DNA of 64,000 nt from Colias croceus (Eukaryota; Arthropoda; Insecta; Lepidoptera; Pieridae), in the NCBI RefSeq assembly GCF_905220415.1, contig NC_059538.1:4278001-4342000 (forward strand), read 5' to 3'. Every line of letters starts with the position of its first letter. The first letter of the stretch is position 1. Both the position numbers and the translations under genes were made by a program. Shown here piece by piece: positions 1 to 10,400 of the stretch. The notes beneath the pieces were generated by a model. It searched no databases, had not been told where the DNA came from, and was given only the letters and a program-made list of their open reading frames with translations.

Positions 1-503
1 TCCGACTACGGAGAGGACCACATAGGAATTATAGATACGAAGAAAAATCCCGATTTTGTTAAATAAACAGAATTTATTATAACTAGTCAATATTTTAAAT
101 ACCTACTTGCAATTCAAAACTGTACATTGAATATTTTTTTTAATAATACTTCGCGATGAAAGAATTGTTAAAATCGGACCAGTAGTTCTGAGATTAGCGC
201 GTTCAAACAAACAAACTCTTATAGTATAGATTCAATGCAGTCCCTAGTCTCACTAGAGATTTTATTCTATAGGGTTCAAGTCAGAGCCATTAATACTAAA
301 GCGTACAGTAATAAAACTTCAATGTAAAATTTTCATACTTTAATAACTTATAAACCTACTTATTAGATATTTTAACTTAATTATCTAAGCGCATGAACAA
401 AAATTCCTTCAAAGTTCATTTACTATATAAAGTTAATCTTTTTTCACTTATGTATTATCATCTAAGAATGGTAATTATGATGAGTTTAAATAAAATACAT
501 AGG
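1..503. other. Intergenic / MED18 3' flank with a Lep1-like fragment
   Basis: No gene is seen here apart from sequence downstream of the MED18 stop. Positions about 125-230 look like a decayed minus-strand Lep1-type Helitron end (the AAATCGGACCAGTAGTTCTGAG segment type followed by CAAACAAACAAA). A minus-strand AATAAA (plus tttatt near 261) could serve MED18 polyadenylation. Confidence 0.45.
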
Positions 504-3500
504 CTAAGTAACCGCCATGTGGCCAAGCCTCTTGTAGTCTATTTTGTCGAGTTGTACGAGCGGTCGCAACTGATCCGCGAAGGCACGCATGTCTTCACCA
601 ATAGCATCTTGACCCTGTGGTGCTAAAACCTACAACAAACAAGTTATTTGATTTTTAAACTGAACATAAAATTAAATAATAATAATAATAATAAACGGGC
701 GTAGGGATGTGACGACCCCATCGCCCACGGTTGGGATATCTATTGTTTACGTGATAATAGATATTCCACCCGTGCAATCAGTCAACCCGCAGGACACCTT
801 GTGGCGGGGTGTCGGGGAGTAGCGACCCCGCGGGAACCGAGTGCTCCCGGGGGAGGCCCCTGTCTTCATCTCCGGCTTGCCTTCACCGGCCGGTCGGAGT
901 GAAGCCTGACGAGGACAGGACCCCCACCTCTGGCTTGCCTTAACCGGCCGGCCAGAGTGGAGTCGCGAGAGCTTTTAGCTCGAAGGGTGGATGCGAATCG
1001 TAAGTGGCGAGTGGGCACGTGATGCTGGACCCTCAGGGAGCGCGTGATCGGAGTTTAAAGTCCAGGGACGCCTCTCCACCCTTAGCTGCTCACAATATGT
1101 TGCCCCCTTGTCGCACTATTGCAGCGACTTGTTTCGGGGGCCCATACAGTGAGAGGGCGAGTCACCACCTGCCAACAATTTTTTGCTATATCTTAGTAGA
1201 AAGGCAGGTGCCATAGTCTTCCATAGTCCTTAATTCCGGTCCATTAACATCCCATTCCATAGCCCAGTTTATTTTGTTTCCTTATCTTGTAATAGTCCTA
1301 CATCGGCCGCGGACTGCCCAGGGCTGTATCTCTATAGTGCAGTCATGGGCAGGCTGCGGCTGGTGTCCCACAACACAGTAAAGTTCTCGAAAGGGCCTCT
1401 GCGTGTTGGATCCGTGTCCCCACGTAAGCCTTCCAAAGGACCGGGTACTTTCCTTATGATGGTACCCGTGTATTATGGAACTGAGATAATAATAATAATA
1501 ATATTTTAATTACAGATATTTCATCCATATTTGTGTTAGTATACATTAATCTTAGAAACTATGTTAGTAATACGATTATAAAATTAAATTCCATACAAAT
1601 TAAATTCAAACACAGATTAAAACCATTAAATATTATTCAAATTATCCATTATCCAATTATACTTATTGCATACAATGTAAATTTGCCCACCGCTTAAGGA
1701 ATGGTCCGTCTACTTTCTCAATTAATGTCTTCAGAATACCATTGGAACTCTCACGCATTCTCCTCATCATAGATGCTGCCCTTTTCCTCATTATCGCGAA
1801 AAAATCGTCGGTCTGGCAATTGGCAAACATCTGAGACGCGCTACAGAAGCGTGGAAGCCCCAACAGTACTCTGAAGCCATTGTTATATTGTACACGTAGG
1901 ACATTGTAAGCCCGCCGCGTAAAAGATAACCACAGGCTGCAAGTATAAAATGTTTGGCAGTACGCCTTAAATAAAGTTATTTTAGCCTGTGGCGAGCAAC
2001 GAGCAAATTTTCGTGCGAGCATATTGCAGCGGACTGCCAATGCCCTACGCTCCCTCTCAATATCTTGTATATCATTCATATCTTCTGTCACAATATGCCC
2101 TAGATATTTAAACTCTCCTACTTGTTTAAGAGGACTGCCATTAATATACACAGGTGGTATGTCATGTACAGGGACTCCCTTACTTTTAAACACAAGAAGT
2201 TCGCATTTTTTTACATTATATTCTAGACCGTGCGAAGCTGCATATGACTCACAAATTTTAATGAGCTGCCTGAGAGCACCAATTGATGGACTCAGCAAGA
2301 CCATATCATCCGCGTAACTAAGATTATTTATAGTTAGTCCATCGATAGAACACCCGATACCAGTCTTGCTGAGTTCATCAATCAGCTGGTTCACATATAT
2401 GTTAAAAAGTGTCGTAGACGTCAGGCCGCCCTGTCTAAGGCCGCACTCTAACACATATCTATCAGAATACTCCCCCGCCCATCTGACTGAGTTAAACTGG
2501 TTGTTATACCAATATTGCAACACTCTAACAATCTCAAAAGGAACTTCAAGGTATCTTAGTTTTTCCCATAGCTTTTCGTAAGAAACACGATCGTAAGCCT
2601 TAGACAGATCAAGAAAAGCTGCGTAAACAGGTGTCTTCCTGTCTGTGTAATATTTCACAGTCTGTTTTAATGTTAATATAGCATGTTCTGTGGAAAGGCC
2701 GTGCCTAAACCCAAACTGCGCATCGTTAAAGTTTACACATTTTTGGAGGCGTCGATCGAGCAAGCAGTCAAAAACTTTGCCAAGAATCGCGGCTAGTGAG
2801 ATTGGTCGGTAATTACCTTTATCTCCGATATCACCCGATTTGTTTTTAACTACTGGAACGACGACGCTCTCCATCATGTCTGCAGGTAGATAGGAATGAC
2901 GGATACAAAAAGTATACAACATTGCTAGGACTCTGTAAATATGTTGACCCGCGTTTAAAAGGTGTTCTACGCATAAACCATCGTGCCCTGCTGCTTTACC
3001 TTTCGCTAGATTTTTTACAGCGAACTTAACATCATTGGCATTAAAAGATATTTCACTTTCTTTTATAGGTAGGCAAGCATGAGACATCCGCTGGGACGAC
3101 GGTATATTTGGATGTACATGAAAATAATCTTTAAATATATTTGCTATACCTTTTGGCTCCGTCTCTCCATCGACACTCATAGGGAGGCCCGCCCTACAAT
3201 TCAATTTGTTAGTGGCTTTCCAAAACTTCTTAAAATTTTTATTTTTATGCAAATCTGCTATAATATCCATTTTAACCTGATCGCTATTATTCTGATAGTA
3301 TTTTAACTTATTTTTAAACTTACTTCGGCTCTTTCTCATATCTTTATAAATATTTCCACAGAAAGGCATGCCACACGCTTTCCAAAGCAAAAATTTACTG
3401 CGCGCCTCTCTATGAGCGTCCTTTACATATCTATTCCATCCTACAATATGCCTACGCTTACGATACAATCTAGTTTGTTTACTCAATATTGCAGCATCTT

Positions 3501-6500
3501 GTAAAATATTTATTATTTTATAATACAACTCGTCAATAAAAAATCTATGCTCCTTATCATAACACATATTATCACAACAAATTCTCAATTGGCAAGGAAG
3601 ATCAATATTTTTAAGGGCTGAGTTACATATTTCAGAATATTCGTCTACATTTATATCCTCATTCCAATGTACTGTATTGCTTTTTTGTGAAGCTACATCG
3701 TGACTATTTATTTTTATCCTTAAACCATATATATTGCAATTAATGACTAATGGAAAATGATCAGACCAAAAAACGTCACTACGCACCTCCACATTTGAAA
3801 TAGATAGCCAAGCTGACTCAGATGTTAAACAATGGTCGAGCCAGCGACAACAACCATGCGCATCGCTTATAAAAGTAAAAGTATTGCTATCTAAACCAAG
3901 CTTAATTACATCTGCACATTTCCATTGTTGATCTGAACAAAAATTAAATAGTTCCTTACCAAAGAGTTCACCAGGGTGGGCATTGAAGTCTCCCAAAATA
4001 TAAACCGATTCAATATCACACATTTCCACCATGGCAACAATTTCACTCAAGCATTCGTTAAATTCCACTATATTGTCTAAGGAGCATGTAGGCATATAAA
4101 CACTGAATATTAGCATTTCACGATTCGACACTATACCTTTTATTGCCACTATGCGATCACTAGAGCTCGATACAACCGACACAGAACTGAAGAAATTTTT
4201 ACGCCACAGAAGCGCAACGCCACCAAAAGGCCTGCCTCTTAATAGACCGTCACCGAGATTCACACTTGATTTCCCAGTATATGAAAAATTATTATGTATA
4301 TCTCCAAGTGTAGGTATATCACTTGGCAAGAGCCATGTTTCCTGGAGGGCAATAATGTCCGCTGAGTCACACAGCGCCTTAATACATCCACTAGACCTCT
4401 TGGATCCTTTACAATTAAAACTTATTATACTCATATTGGCATTATTATCCATTATTTGAAAAATTTATTCTCCTCCATATTACTTCGAAGAGCCGGTTCT
4501 TTAGATTTGAAATAGACATAGCGCCGAAACGCTACACCCATTGGCCAAATATTTTCGTCCATGAATAGGGATAATTTACTTCTAGGTATATCAAATTTGA
4601 AAGCTTGGTATTGTTTATTATTTTTCATTGTAATTTTAGAAAGCTCAACTCGAACCATAGTTTTATTTTTCCACCATAATTAATTTGTTATAAGTTAATT
4701 TGTTATATTAAACATTTCATTGTAATTGAAATGTCTCTAATTAAATTGCTTAATTCAATTCAAATGTATGCATACATTTTAGTGGTAGAGATTGTCCTTT
4801 ACATATCTATTCTGTTCTGAAAACTGTTCCAGGTAGGAACTGCATTTGCAAGTTCAAAGTATTGTAAGTCCCTATATTGTTATTTCATGTCTGCACACAA
4901 AATTTTAATTTAATCTTGGGATTAATATGCAATAAAAGAAGTTTCAAATCTATTGAAAAAAAAAAAGCACCATAACATATATTTTTGCACACAGCAGTGC
5001 AATTTCCGACTGCATTAAATCAGTAAATGATTATTATTCATACTGCTACGTCAAAGTTTGTAAAAATTAAAATTAAAATCCAGGAAAATCAAGCGAAATG
5101 AACAGGGTTTCTTCAGGGTTTATTAATTAGACAATAACTTTAAAGCTGGACAGAAACAACGTTAATAAGTATTCTTCTATAGCTTTACTGCATCTGGCAC
5201 ATTCCACTCACAATTGTGTCAAGTGTCAACCTAATACTTATTCACAAGCTATATAACATGTGAGCATTAAGGCTATTACGCTGTTAAAGCAGCCATAAAA
5301 ACACAATATAGTCATTAGTTTATAACAAGAGCGTTTAAATTTAAAAGAAGTCGTATTTGCCATTGAGTTACTGTGATATTATGCATATGAGGTAATTGTT
5401 GACAGTGAAGGCCATACCTACATTAAATCTCAATCATATCAATTTAATTTGTATAATTTGAATTTTCTCATTACTTCCTTTTTGCAATTAAACGTTTTTT
5501 TTTTACTATTTTCGAATATATAAGTAACTAGTCTTGAAATTTAAGTTGTAAATTCTGTAAGTTTAATATTAAACTTAAAGATGTTTTCAAATTCAAATTC
5601 TCTTTATTTGCTGAATGTAGTTACATAGCTGAAGTAGTTTTGAATATATACTCACAGATAATTCAACAAGATAACTCTGTGATATTGGCTCAGGAGGCAT
5701 TGAACTTTGAGATATCTTGAACACTTTTGCAACTGTAATTTTCATTCTGCCTTTTCTAAACATATAACCTGTAACAATTAACTAATTTTAGGAATGTTTA
5801 TGGTTGTAATCAATTTGATTCCATCCAATTTTACCATTAAAATTTATCCCTCATATAGTAGCTACATATTTAATATGAAATATATGAATATCAGCCTAAT
5901 ATTTTCTCACAAATCTATAGTATGTTTTTTAATTATAAATATATAAGTACCTAATGAATTACCTTTAACACTATATTCAAACTCAATCCTACAGCCAAGC
6001 TCATTAAGGAATTCAATGAGCATTCCACTGCAGGCAATATCCAAACTTGACCTGACAACAGTTGGCCGATTCTTGTCTCCCAAGTCAGGCTGTCCAATAT
6101 ATCTCAGCTGGTACGGCATATCCCTTGCATCTAGGGCCTTTCTCACTCGGAGCATAAGAGGAGCCATCTGGAATTATGAGTTGATATGTATTTATTTATT
6201 TATAATTAAAATGGTATTACACCAATTACATTGGGATATTTGGCATCTGTTCACAATTTAACAACTTCCTATGATAAAGAACATTCATATTGTATAATAC
6301 TAATATTATAAAGCTGAAGAGTTTGTTTGTTTGTTTGTTTGAACGTGCTAATCTCGGGAACTACTGGTCCTATTTTAAAAATTCTTTCGGTGTTAGATAG
6401 CTCATTTATCGAGGATGGCTATAGGCTATATATCATCACGCTACGACCAACAGGAGTGGAGCCACGGGGGTGAAACCGCGCGGAGCAGCTAGTGTTGTAT

Positions 6501-6842
6501 TACCTGTTGATTTGGATCACGTAAGCTGAAACAAACTTCCTGATCATCAAATGTTTCTGGGCCAGCATCAACATTATCACACAGACCTCTTAATCTATGT
6601 AATAAAACCTCAACAGCTGAATCTAAGACAGAACCCTGAAAAAATGAGATGAGACCTTTATGAGTACTTTAGTATTTATTGAACAATCGAAAGATTTAAT
6701 CATTCGAAGCCACTGATTAATAGAGATCTTAATAAGATTCACTGACCTGTAGTAAATATTCTTGGTTTGGAATAATATTAGCTTTCAGTGCTTGCGACAA
6801 ACTGTCGGTCGCAGTGATAGGAGCAGCGTTTATTGCCGACAT
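504..6842 (-). CDS. MED18: Mediator complex subunit 18
   Basis: MED18 is a head-module subunit of Mediator, acting in the nucleus in RNA polymerase II transcription. Five coding exons join in frame: 6747-6842, 6504-6635, 5963-6167, 5656-5768 and 504-629, giving 223 aa, close to the usual ~208. The start is MSAINAAPI. Family blocks are obvious: QEYLLQGSVLDSAVEVLLHR across exons 1/2, LRYIGQPDLGDKNRPTVVRS in exon 3, YMFRKGRMKITVAKVFK in exon 4 and EDMRAFADQLRPLVQLDKID in exon 5. All junctions are GT-AG. The last intron (630-5655) is about 5 kb because it contains a same-strand LINE and a GC-rich repeat; intron 2 holds a Helitron. It is divergent from RRP4. Recognition is from family knowledge; exon limits are read from the sequence. 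Confidence 0.95.
675..1500. repeat. GC-rich block flanked by TAA microsatellites (probable LINE 3' region)
   Basis: About 800 bp much richer in GC than its surroundings lies between an (AAT)n run at 675-694 and another at 1486-1502. It has no long ORF; the 70-codon frame at 1004-1216 is not convincing. Insertion inside TAA repeats is known for target-specific insect LINEs such as Dong of the silkworm, so a 3' fragment of a TAA-targeted LINE is a reasonable inference. It sits in the last MED18 intron just beyond the 3' end of the adjacent LINE. Confidence 0.5.
1663..4452 (-). CDS. LINE ORF2: apurinic endonuclease and reverse transcriptase
   Basis: A 929-codon intact frame. The N-terminal ~240 residues are an exonuclease/endonuclease/phosphatase domain (SFNCKG near residue 11, ALQETW near 35, LGDFNAHPGE near 152, SDHFPL near 228). 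The reverse transcriptase follows, with NYRPISLAAILGK, AFLDLSKAYDRV and the catalytic YADD in LSYADDMVLLSP. No zinc knuckle was seen at the C-terminus. The ATG overlaps the ORF1 stop as TAATG. There is no internal stop, so the insertion is fairly young although lack of a full ORF1 means it is not autonomous. The enzyme nicks target DNA and copies element RNA at the nick. Confidence 0.92.
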   Translation of the reverse strand: MDNNANMSIISFNCKGSKRSSGCIKALCDSADIIALQETWLLPSDIPTLGDIHNNFSYTGKSSVNLGDGLLRGRPFGGVALLWRKNFFSSVSVVSSSSDRIVAIKGIVSNREMLIFSVYMPTCSLDNIVEFNECLSEIVAMVEMCDIESVYILGDFNAHPGELFGKELFNFCSDQQWKCADVIKLGLDSNTFTFISDAHGCCRWLDHCLTSESAWLSISNVEVRSDVFWSDHFPLVINCNIYGLRIKINSHDVASQKSNTVHWNEDINVDEYSEICNSALKNIDLPCQLRICCDNMCYDKEHRFFIDELYYKIINILQDAAILSKQTRLYRKRRHIVGWNRYVKDAHREARSKFLLWKACGMPFCGNIYKDMRKSRSKFKNKLKYYQNNSDQVKMDIIADLHKNKNFKKFWKATNKLNCRAGLPMSVDGETEPKGIANIFKDYFHVHPNIPSSQRMSHACLPIKESEISFNANDVKFAVKNLAKGKAAGHDGLCVEHLLNAGQHIYRVLAMLYTFCIRHSYLPADMMESVVVPVVKNKSGDIGDKGNYRPISLAAILGKVFDCLLDRRLQKCVNFNDAQFGFRHGLSTEHAILTLKQTVKYYTDRKTPVYAAFLDLSKAYDRVSYEKLWEKLRYLEVPFEIVRVLQYWYNNQFNSVRWAGEYSDRYVLECGLRQGGLTSTTLFNIYVNQLIDELSKTGIGCSIDGLTINNLSYADDMVLLSPSIGALRQLIKICESYAASHGLEYNVKKCELLVFKSKGVPVHDIPPVYINGSPLKQVGEFKYLGHIVTEDMNDIQDIERERRALAVRCNMLARKFARCSPQAKITLFKAYCQTFYTCSLWLSFTRRAYNVLRVQYNNGFRVLLGLPRFCSASQMFANCQTDDFFAIMRKRAASMMRRMRESSNGILKTLIEKVDGPFLKRWANLHCMQ
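4452..4675 (-). pseudogene. LINE ORF1, C-terminal remnant
   Basis: A frame of about 70 codons ends in a TAA that overlaps the ORF2 ATG by one base. It has FKFDIPRSKLSLFMDENIWP and FRRYVYFKS, as at the C-terminus of insect LINE ORF1 (nucleic-acid-binding) proteins. The frame runs upstream past its first ATG (4658) and is lost at about 4675, so the N-terminal majority is missing. Confidence 0.65.
4681..5655. other. AT-rich remainder of the last MED18 intron
   Basis: Non-coding intron upstream of the LINE on the minus strand. It holds low-complexity AT sequence and oligo-A/T runs (about 4957, 5493). No ORF, tRNA or clear repeat is recognised. Confidence 0.5.
6296..6492 (+). mobile_element. Lep1-type non-autonomous Helitron (MED18 intron 2)
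   Basis: A variant copy starting at ACTAATATTATAAAGCTGAAG, with a GTTT tandem repeat, and ending in a CTAG after a GC-rich segment (ACCGCGCGGAGCAG). Lep1-like elements are dispersed widely in Lepidoptera. Confidence 0.7.
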
Positions 6843-7445
6843 GGTATTATCTAATTGCGCCAGCACAACAAAACATTTAATTAATTAATTCATATGCTTA
6901 ATTTTATTTCCTAAATATAAACATATGAATTGCATTTATTAGGATAATATTTTGAACACATTCACAAACACTGAAATGGGTAATGGCAAATGACAATTTG
7001 ATTTTGACAAAACACTGACAGCTATCAATATAATCACCACAGAGCAAGTAATGTTAATCACAGAATAAAAATATTACAATTAGAAAGAAATAAACACAAA
7101 TAAAATACGTAATGTAAACAAAAAAAATAGATCAAAATTATTAAAATAAATTGAAAGACAGGCTTCGTATTTCTGAAAGGTTTCTGATTCAAGACAAAAA
7201 GAAGTCTGTAGTTTTTTTATTGTCAATCCGTGAATGACGAATGTGGTGTCTAAATTTGACTGTGACACTCCAGTATATATGTTCTGTCATCTGTGCACTT
7301 GACCATAGAGTATAGTAATATATATTGCACTTGACAGTTGTCACGGTTGTCACTTCCTTGTTTATTTACTTTGCACATTTTGCGGTTTTGAGAATCTAAA
7401 TTTATTTTTAAAATTATAACTTAATGTTATTTAATTAATCTCATA
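6843..7445. promoter_or_regulatory. Bidirectional promoter of MED18 and RRP4
   Basis: 603 bp separate the two divergent start codons. The segment is AT-rich, and no TATA box at a convincing distance was identified. Shared regulation of two general RNA-production genes is inferred from the geometry only. Confidence 0.5.
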
Positions 7446-10400
7446 ATGTCCGGACACGTTTCTATTAAATTAGCAGCCGAAAGAGTTAATCACAGTGTGG
7501 CTGCTAACAATGAAATACCTAGGTTTTTTACCCCAGGCGAGGTTATTTGTGGATTGCAGGATTTTATGCGGTAATTTACTTAATTTTTGAGGGAAATAAA
7601 AAAATTGAAATACTTTATTGTATTTTAATTATTTTTGGTAGTTAAATAAAAGCCTTGATTTATTTCAGAGGACACGGAACATATGTGGAGGATGATTGCA
7701 TTAAATCCTCTGTTGCTGGTGTTATGCAAAAGGTTAACAAGTTGATATGTGTGCGCCCGTTAAAAAGTAGATACGTTGGTGAAATTGGCGATGTTGTTGT
7801 TGGAAGAGTGCTTGAAGTACAACAGAAAAGATGGAAGATAGAAACTAACTCTCGATTAGATTCTGTTCTACAGTTATCCTCTGTTAATTTACCTGGTGGT
7901 GAACTGGTGAGACTTTTATCTTATAAATCATGATACTAATAATTTAAAGTAATTGGTAAAAACAACTTATTGCCTACAAATAAAGCCATATAGCTTTTAT
8001 TAAATAAAACCAATACTAACATATAAAAGTATCCAAAAAAGTTTTACAATCTTGAATAAAATATCATAATATTCACAATCACTATCCAATTTTTAAAAGG
8101 GACTATCGGTTTAAAACAATACTTTATTTCCAGCGTCGGCGATCAGCTGAGGATGAACAGATGATGAGACAGCACTTACAAGAAGGGGATCTGATCAGTG
8201 CAGAAGTACAGAGTATATTTTCTGATGGTTCTTTAGCCTTGCACACTAGAAGTTTAAAGTATGGAAAGGTAATTTGGAATTTTAATTGATATAATTATGA
8301 TTTTGTCTGCATTTATATATGAAGGGTACAGGTGCAAAACAAGAAATGTCACTAAAACAAAAAGTTGTGTAATAAACATTTTAATTTTTAAAAGTTAAAA
8401 ACTTTTCAGTATCACTTAAAAAATTATAAACTACTAATAGAAACTTTAGCTTACATTATAAAGTCTTAATTTTAGGAACATACAATATTAAAATAAGACT
8501 GTATTTTTTTTTATTATAAAAAAAATAAAGTAATAGACTTTTGGCAAATGCAAAAACTGGAAATGTCCACTATGGACCATACAAGGAATGTCCAACTTAA
8601 TATATTTTTTTACTAATTATACATGAGGAATGCTTTCAAAGTAGGATTGAGCCCCTTCAGAACAAAATTTTTTTAAATCTAATAAGTCCTTGTACTTTTC
8701 TGCACTAATAGGTAAAAAATTAGTATAGGAAAAATCTGGCAATTCAAATTCTTTTGATGTGATTGATCCAGTTTCCTTTTTTGCCACTATGGGTGATTTC
8801 TCCCATAAACCATTATAATTACTTCTGTGTAAAATAACTCTAGGGTGTTCTCTTACACACATTATTTCTCTTTGGGACTGCACAGGAAATGAGCATTTTT
8901 TCAGATACTGATTTTGAAAAAAGACTGTAAATTTTCTGATTAGTTCGCCTATTCCTACCTCAATCACCTCAAAAGGTTTGGGTCTTTGGCGACTAACTCT
9001 CAGCAAATCATACCACTGATATGGAACCTCCATGTGGGTTTTTAGATTGATAAGGCCCATATTTTTGTCACACTCTAAGTATGAATGTCCTCGGACAGGA
9101 TATGTAATTTTGATGGAATCCAAAAATTTCATTTTATGGACTACAAAATGAATGAATCTTATCACTGTGTAGTTCTTATTCTGTCCACCTGCTGAATCAC
9201 AATATATTTCCAAATGCTTCACACGATTATCCAGGTGGTTAGTCAAATAATGAAATAGAAATGAAACCACTTCATCTGATCCCTTGCGTCCACACGTTTC
9301 AGGGTAGGTATAAAAGTAGGAGCTTCCGTCTCCCAGTGCATGAATATTAAAAGAGAACATTGATAACTGACGCTTATAATACACATCGTTTGTAGTGATG
9401 TTTGGCAAGGATACATTCTTTTGGTAGTCCATAGCAATTGCTTGGAATTCTACATCTCTTTTGCTCTTCATTCTTGCATTCTTTTTACGATCATAAAATG
9501 TTTGAGCCTTTTTCTTATGCAAATTGTTAAGAATACTTATTCGATTAAGTTCAACTGTATTTCCTTGAACTCTTAAGGCCTTTGCTTTTATTGTGAATTC
9601 ATCACAAGAACTGCATGTGTCAGTCCTTGGATAGCCAAATGATATATTAAACTCTGTGTTAAAGATTGTTCTATATGTTTCATAAGATACATGATTTTGT
9701 GACTCATGTGCATCCAAGTATAAGCTATACATTTTCTTTATGTTAAGATCTTCAGGCAGATATTCTTTTTTTGTATCATTTAAGCTATAGTGACTTAACC
9801 TTCCTTTGAAGGATTTAATATGATCACAAATCAGATTTTTAATGTTGCTGTTTAATCTCTTGTTTGAACTTGACTTGCCTCTTTTGTCACATGGTGCAGT
9901 ACCTGTAGTTTTCAATGACTTTTGAAGATGTTCAAGTTTTCCTTTAGTAATACCAAATATAGATAAAAATGCCTTACAACAAACAGGTACTTCCTTTGTG
10001 TCATCATTCTCTATCACCCTCACTTTGTAAGTGAATTGAGTTTGGTGGAAATTAGCATCCATTTCATCTATCTTTCTACTTCGCCTCCTTTTTATTGAAC
10101 ACACATTCATTAAGCCACATAAGTATAGATTCTGATCATCTATGCTCTTCATGCTGTTGAAGTCTTTAAGTAATTTCACACGTTGCTCTGATGATATTCT
10201 ATCAAAACATTTTAATCTTTTACACCTACAATCATCTCCCGGCTCGTGCGTAGCGACTCTCAATTTTTTCATCACTTCCCGCATTCTACCTGTTTTCTTT
10301 CGTTTCTTTGTTTTATGTACAAAGCTATTATTATTTTCTTCGTAACTATCACTCATTTTACCAACGCTAGACCAATACAACAACTATCTCTTCGAAATCA

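Larger units (their letters stand above)
1503..4680 (-). mobile_element. 5'-truncated LINE (APE-type non-LTR retrotransposon)
   Basis: The element comprises the tail of ORF1 (4452 to about 4675), a complete ORF2 (1663-4452) and a roughly 160 bp AT-rich 3' UTR ending near the (AAT)n run at 1486-1502. Coding similarity stops abruptly near 4675, the usual mark of 5' truncation by incomplete reverse transcription. It lies in the last intron of MED18 in the same orientation. A CR1- or Jockey-like group is likely, but the clade is not settled. Confidence 0.85.

Noticed and set aside
393..626. 77-codon plus frame
   Set aside because: Antisense of MED18 exon 5.
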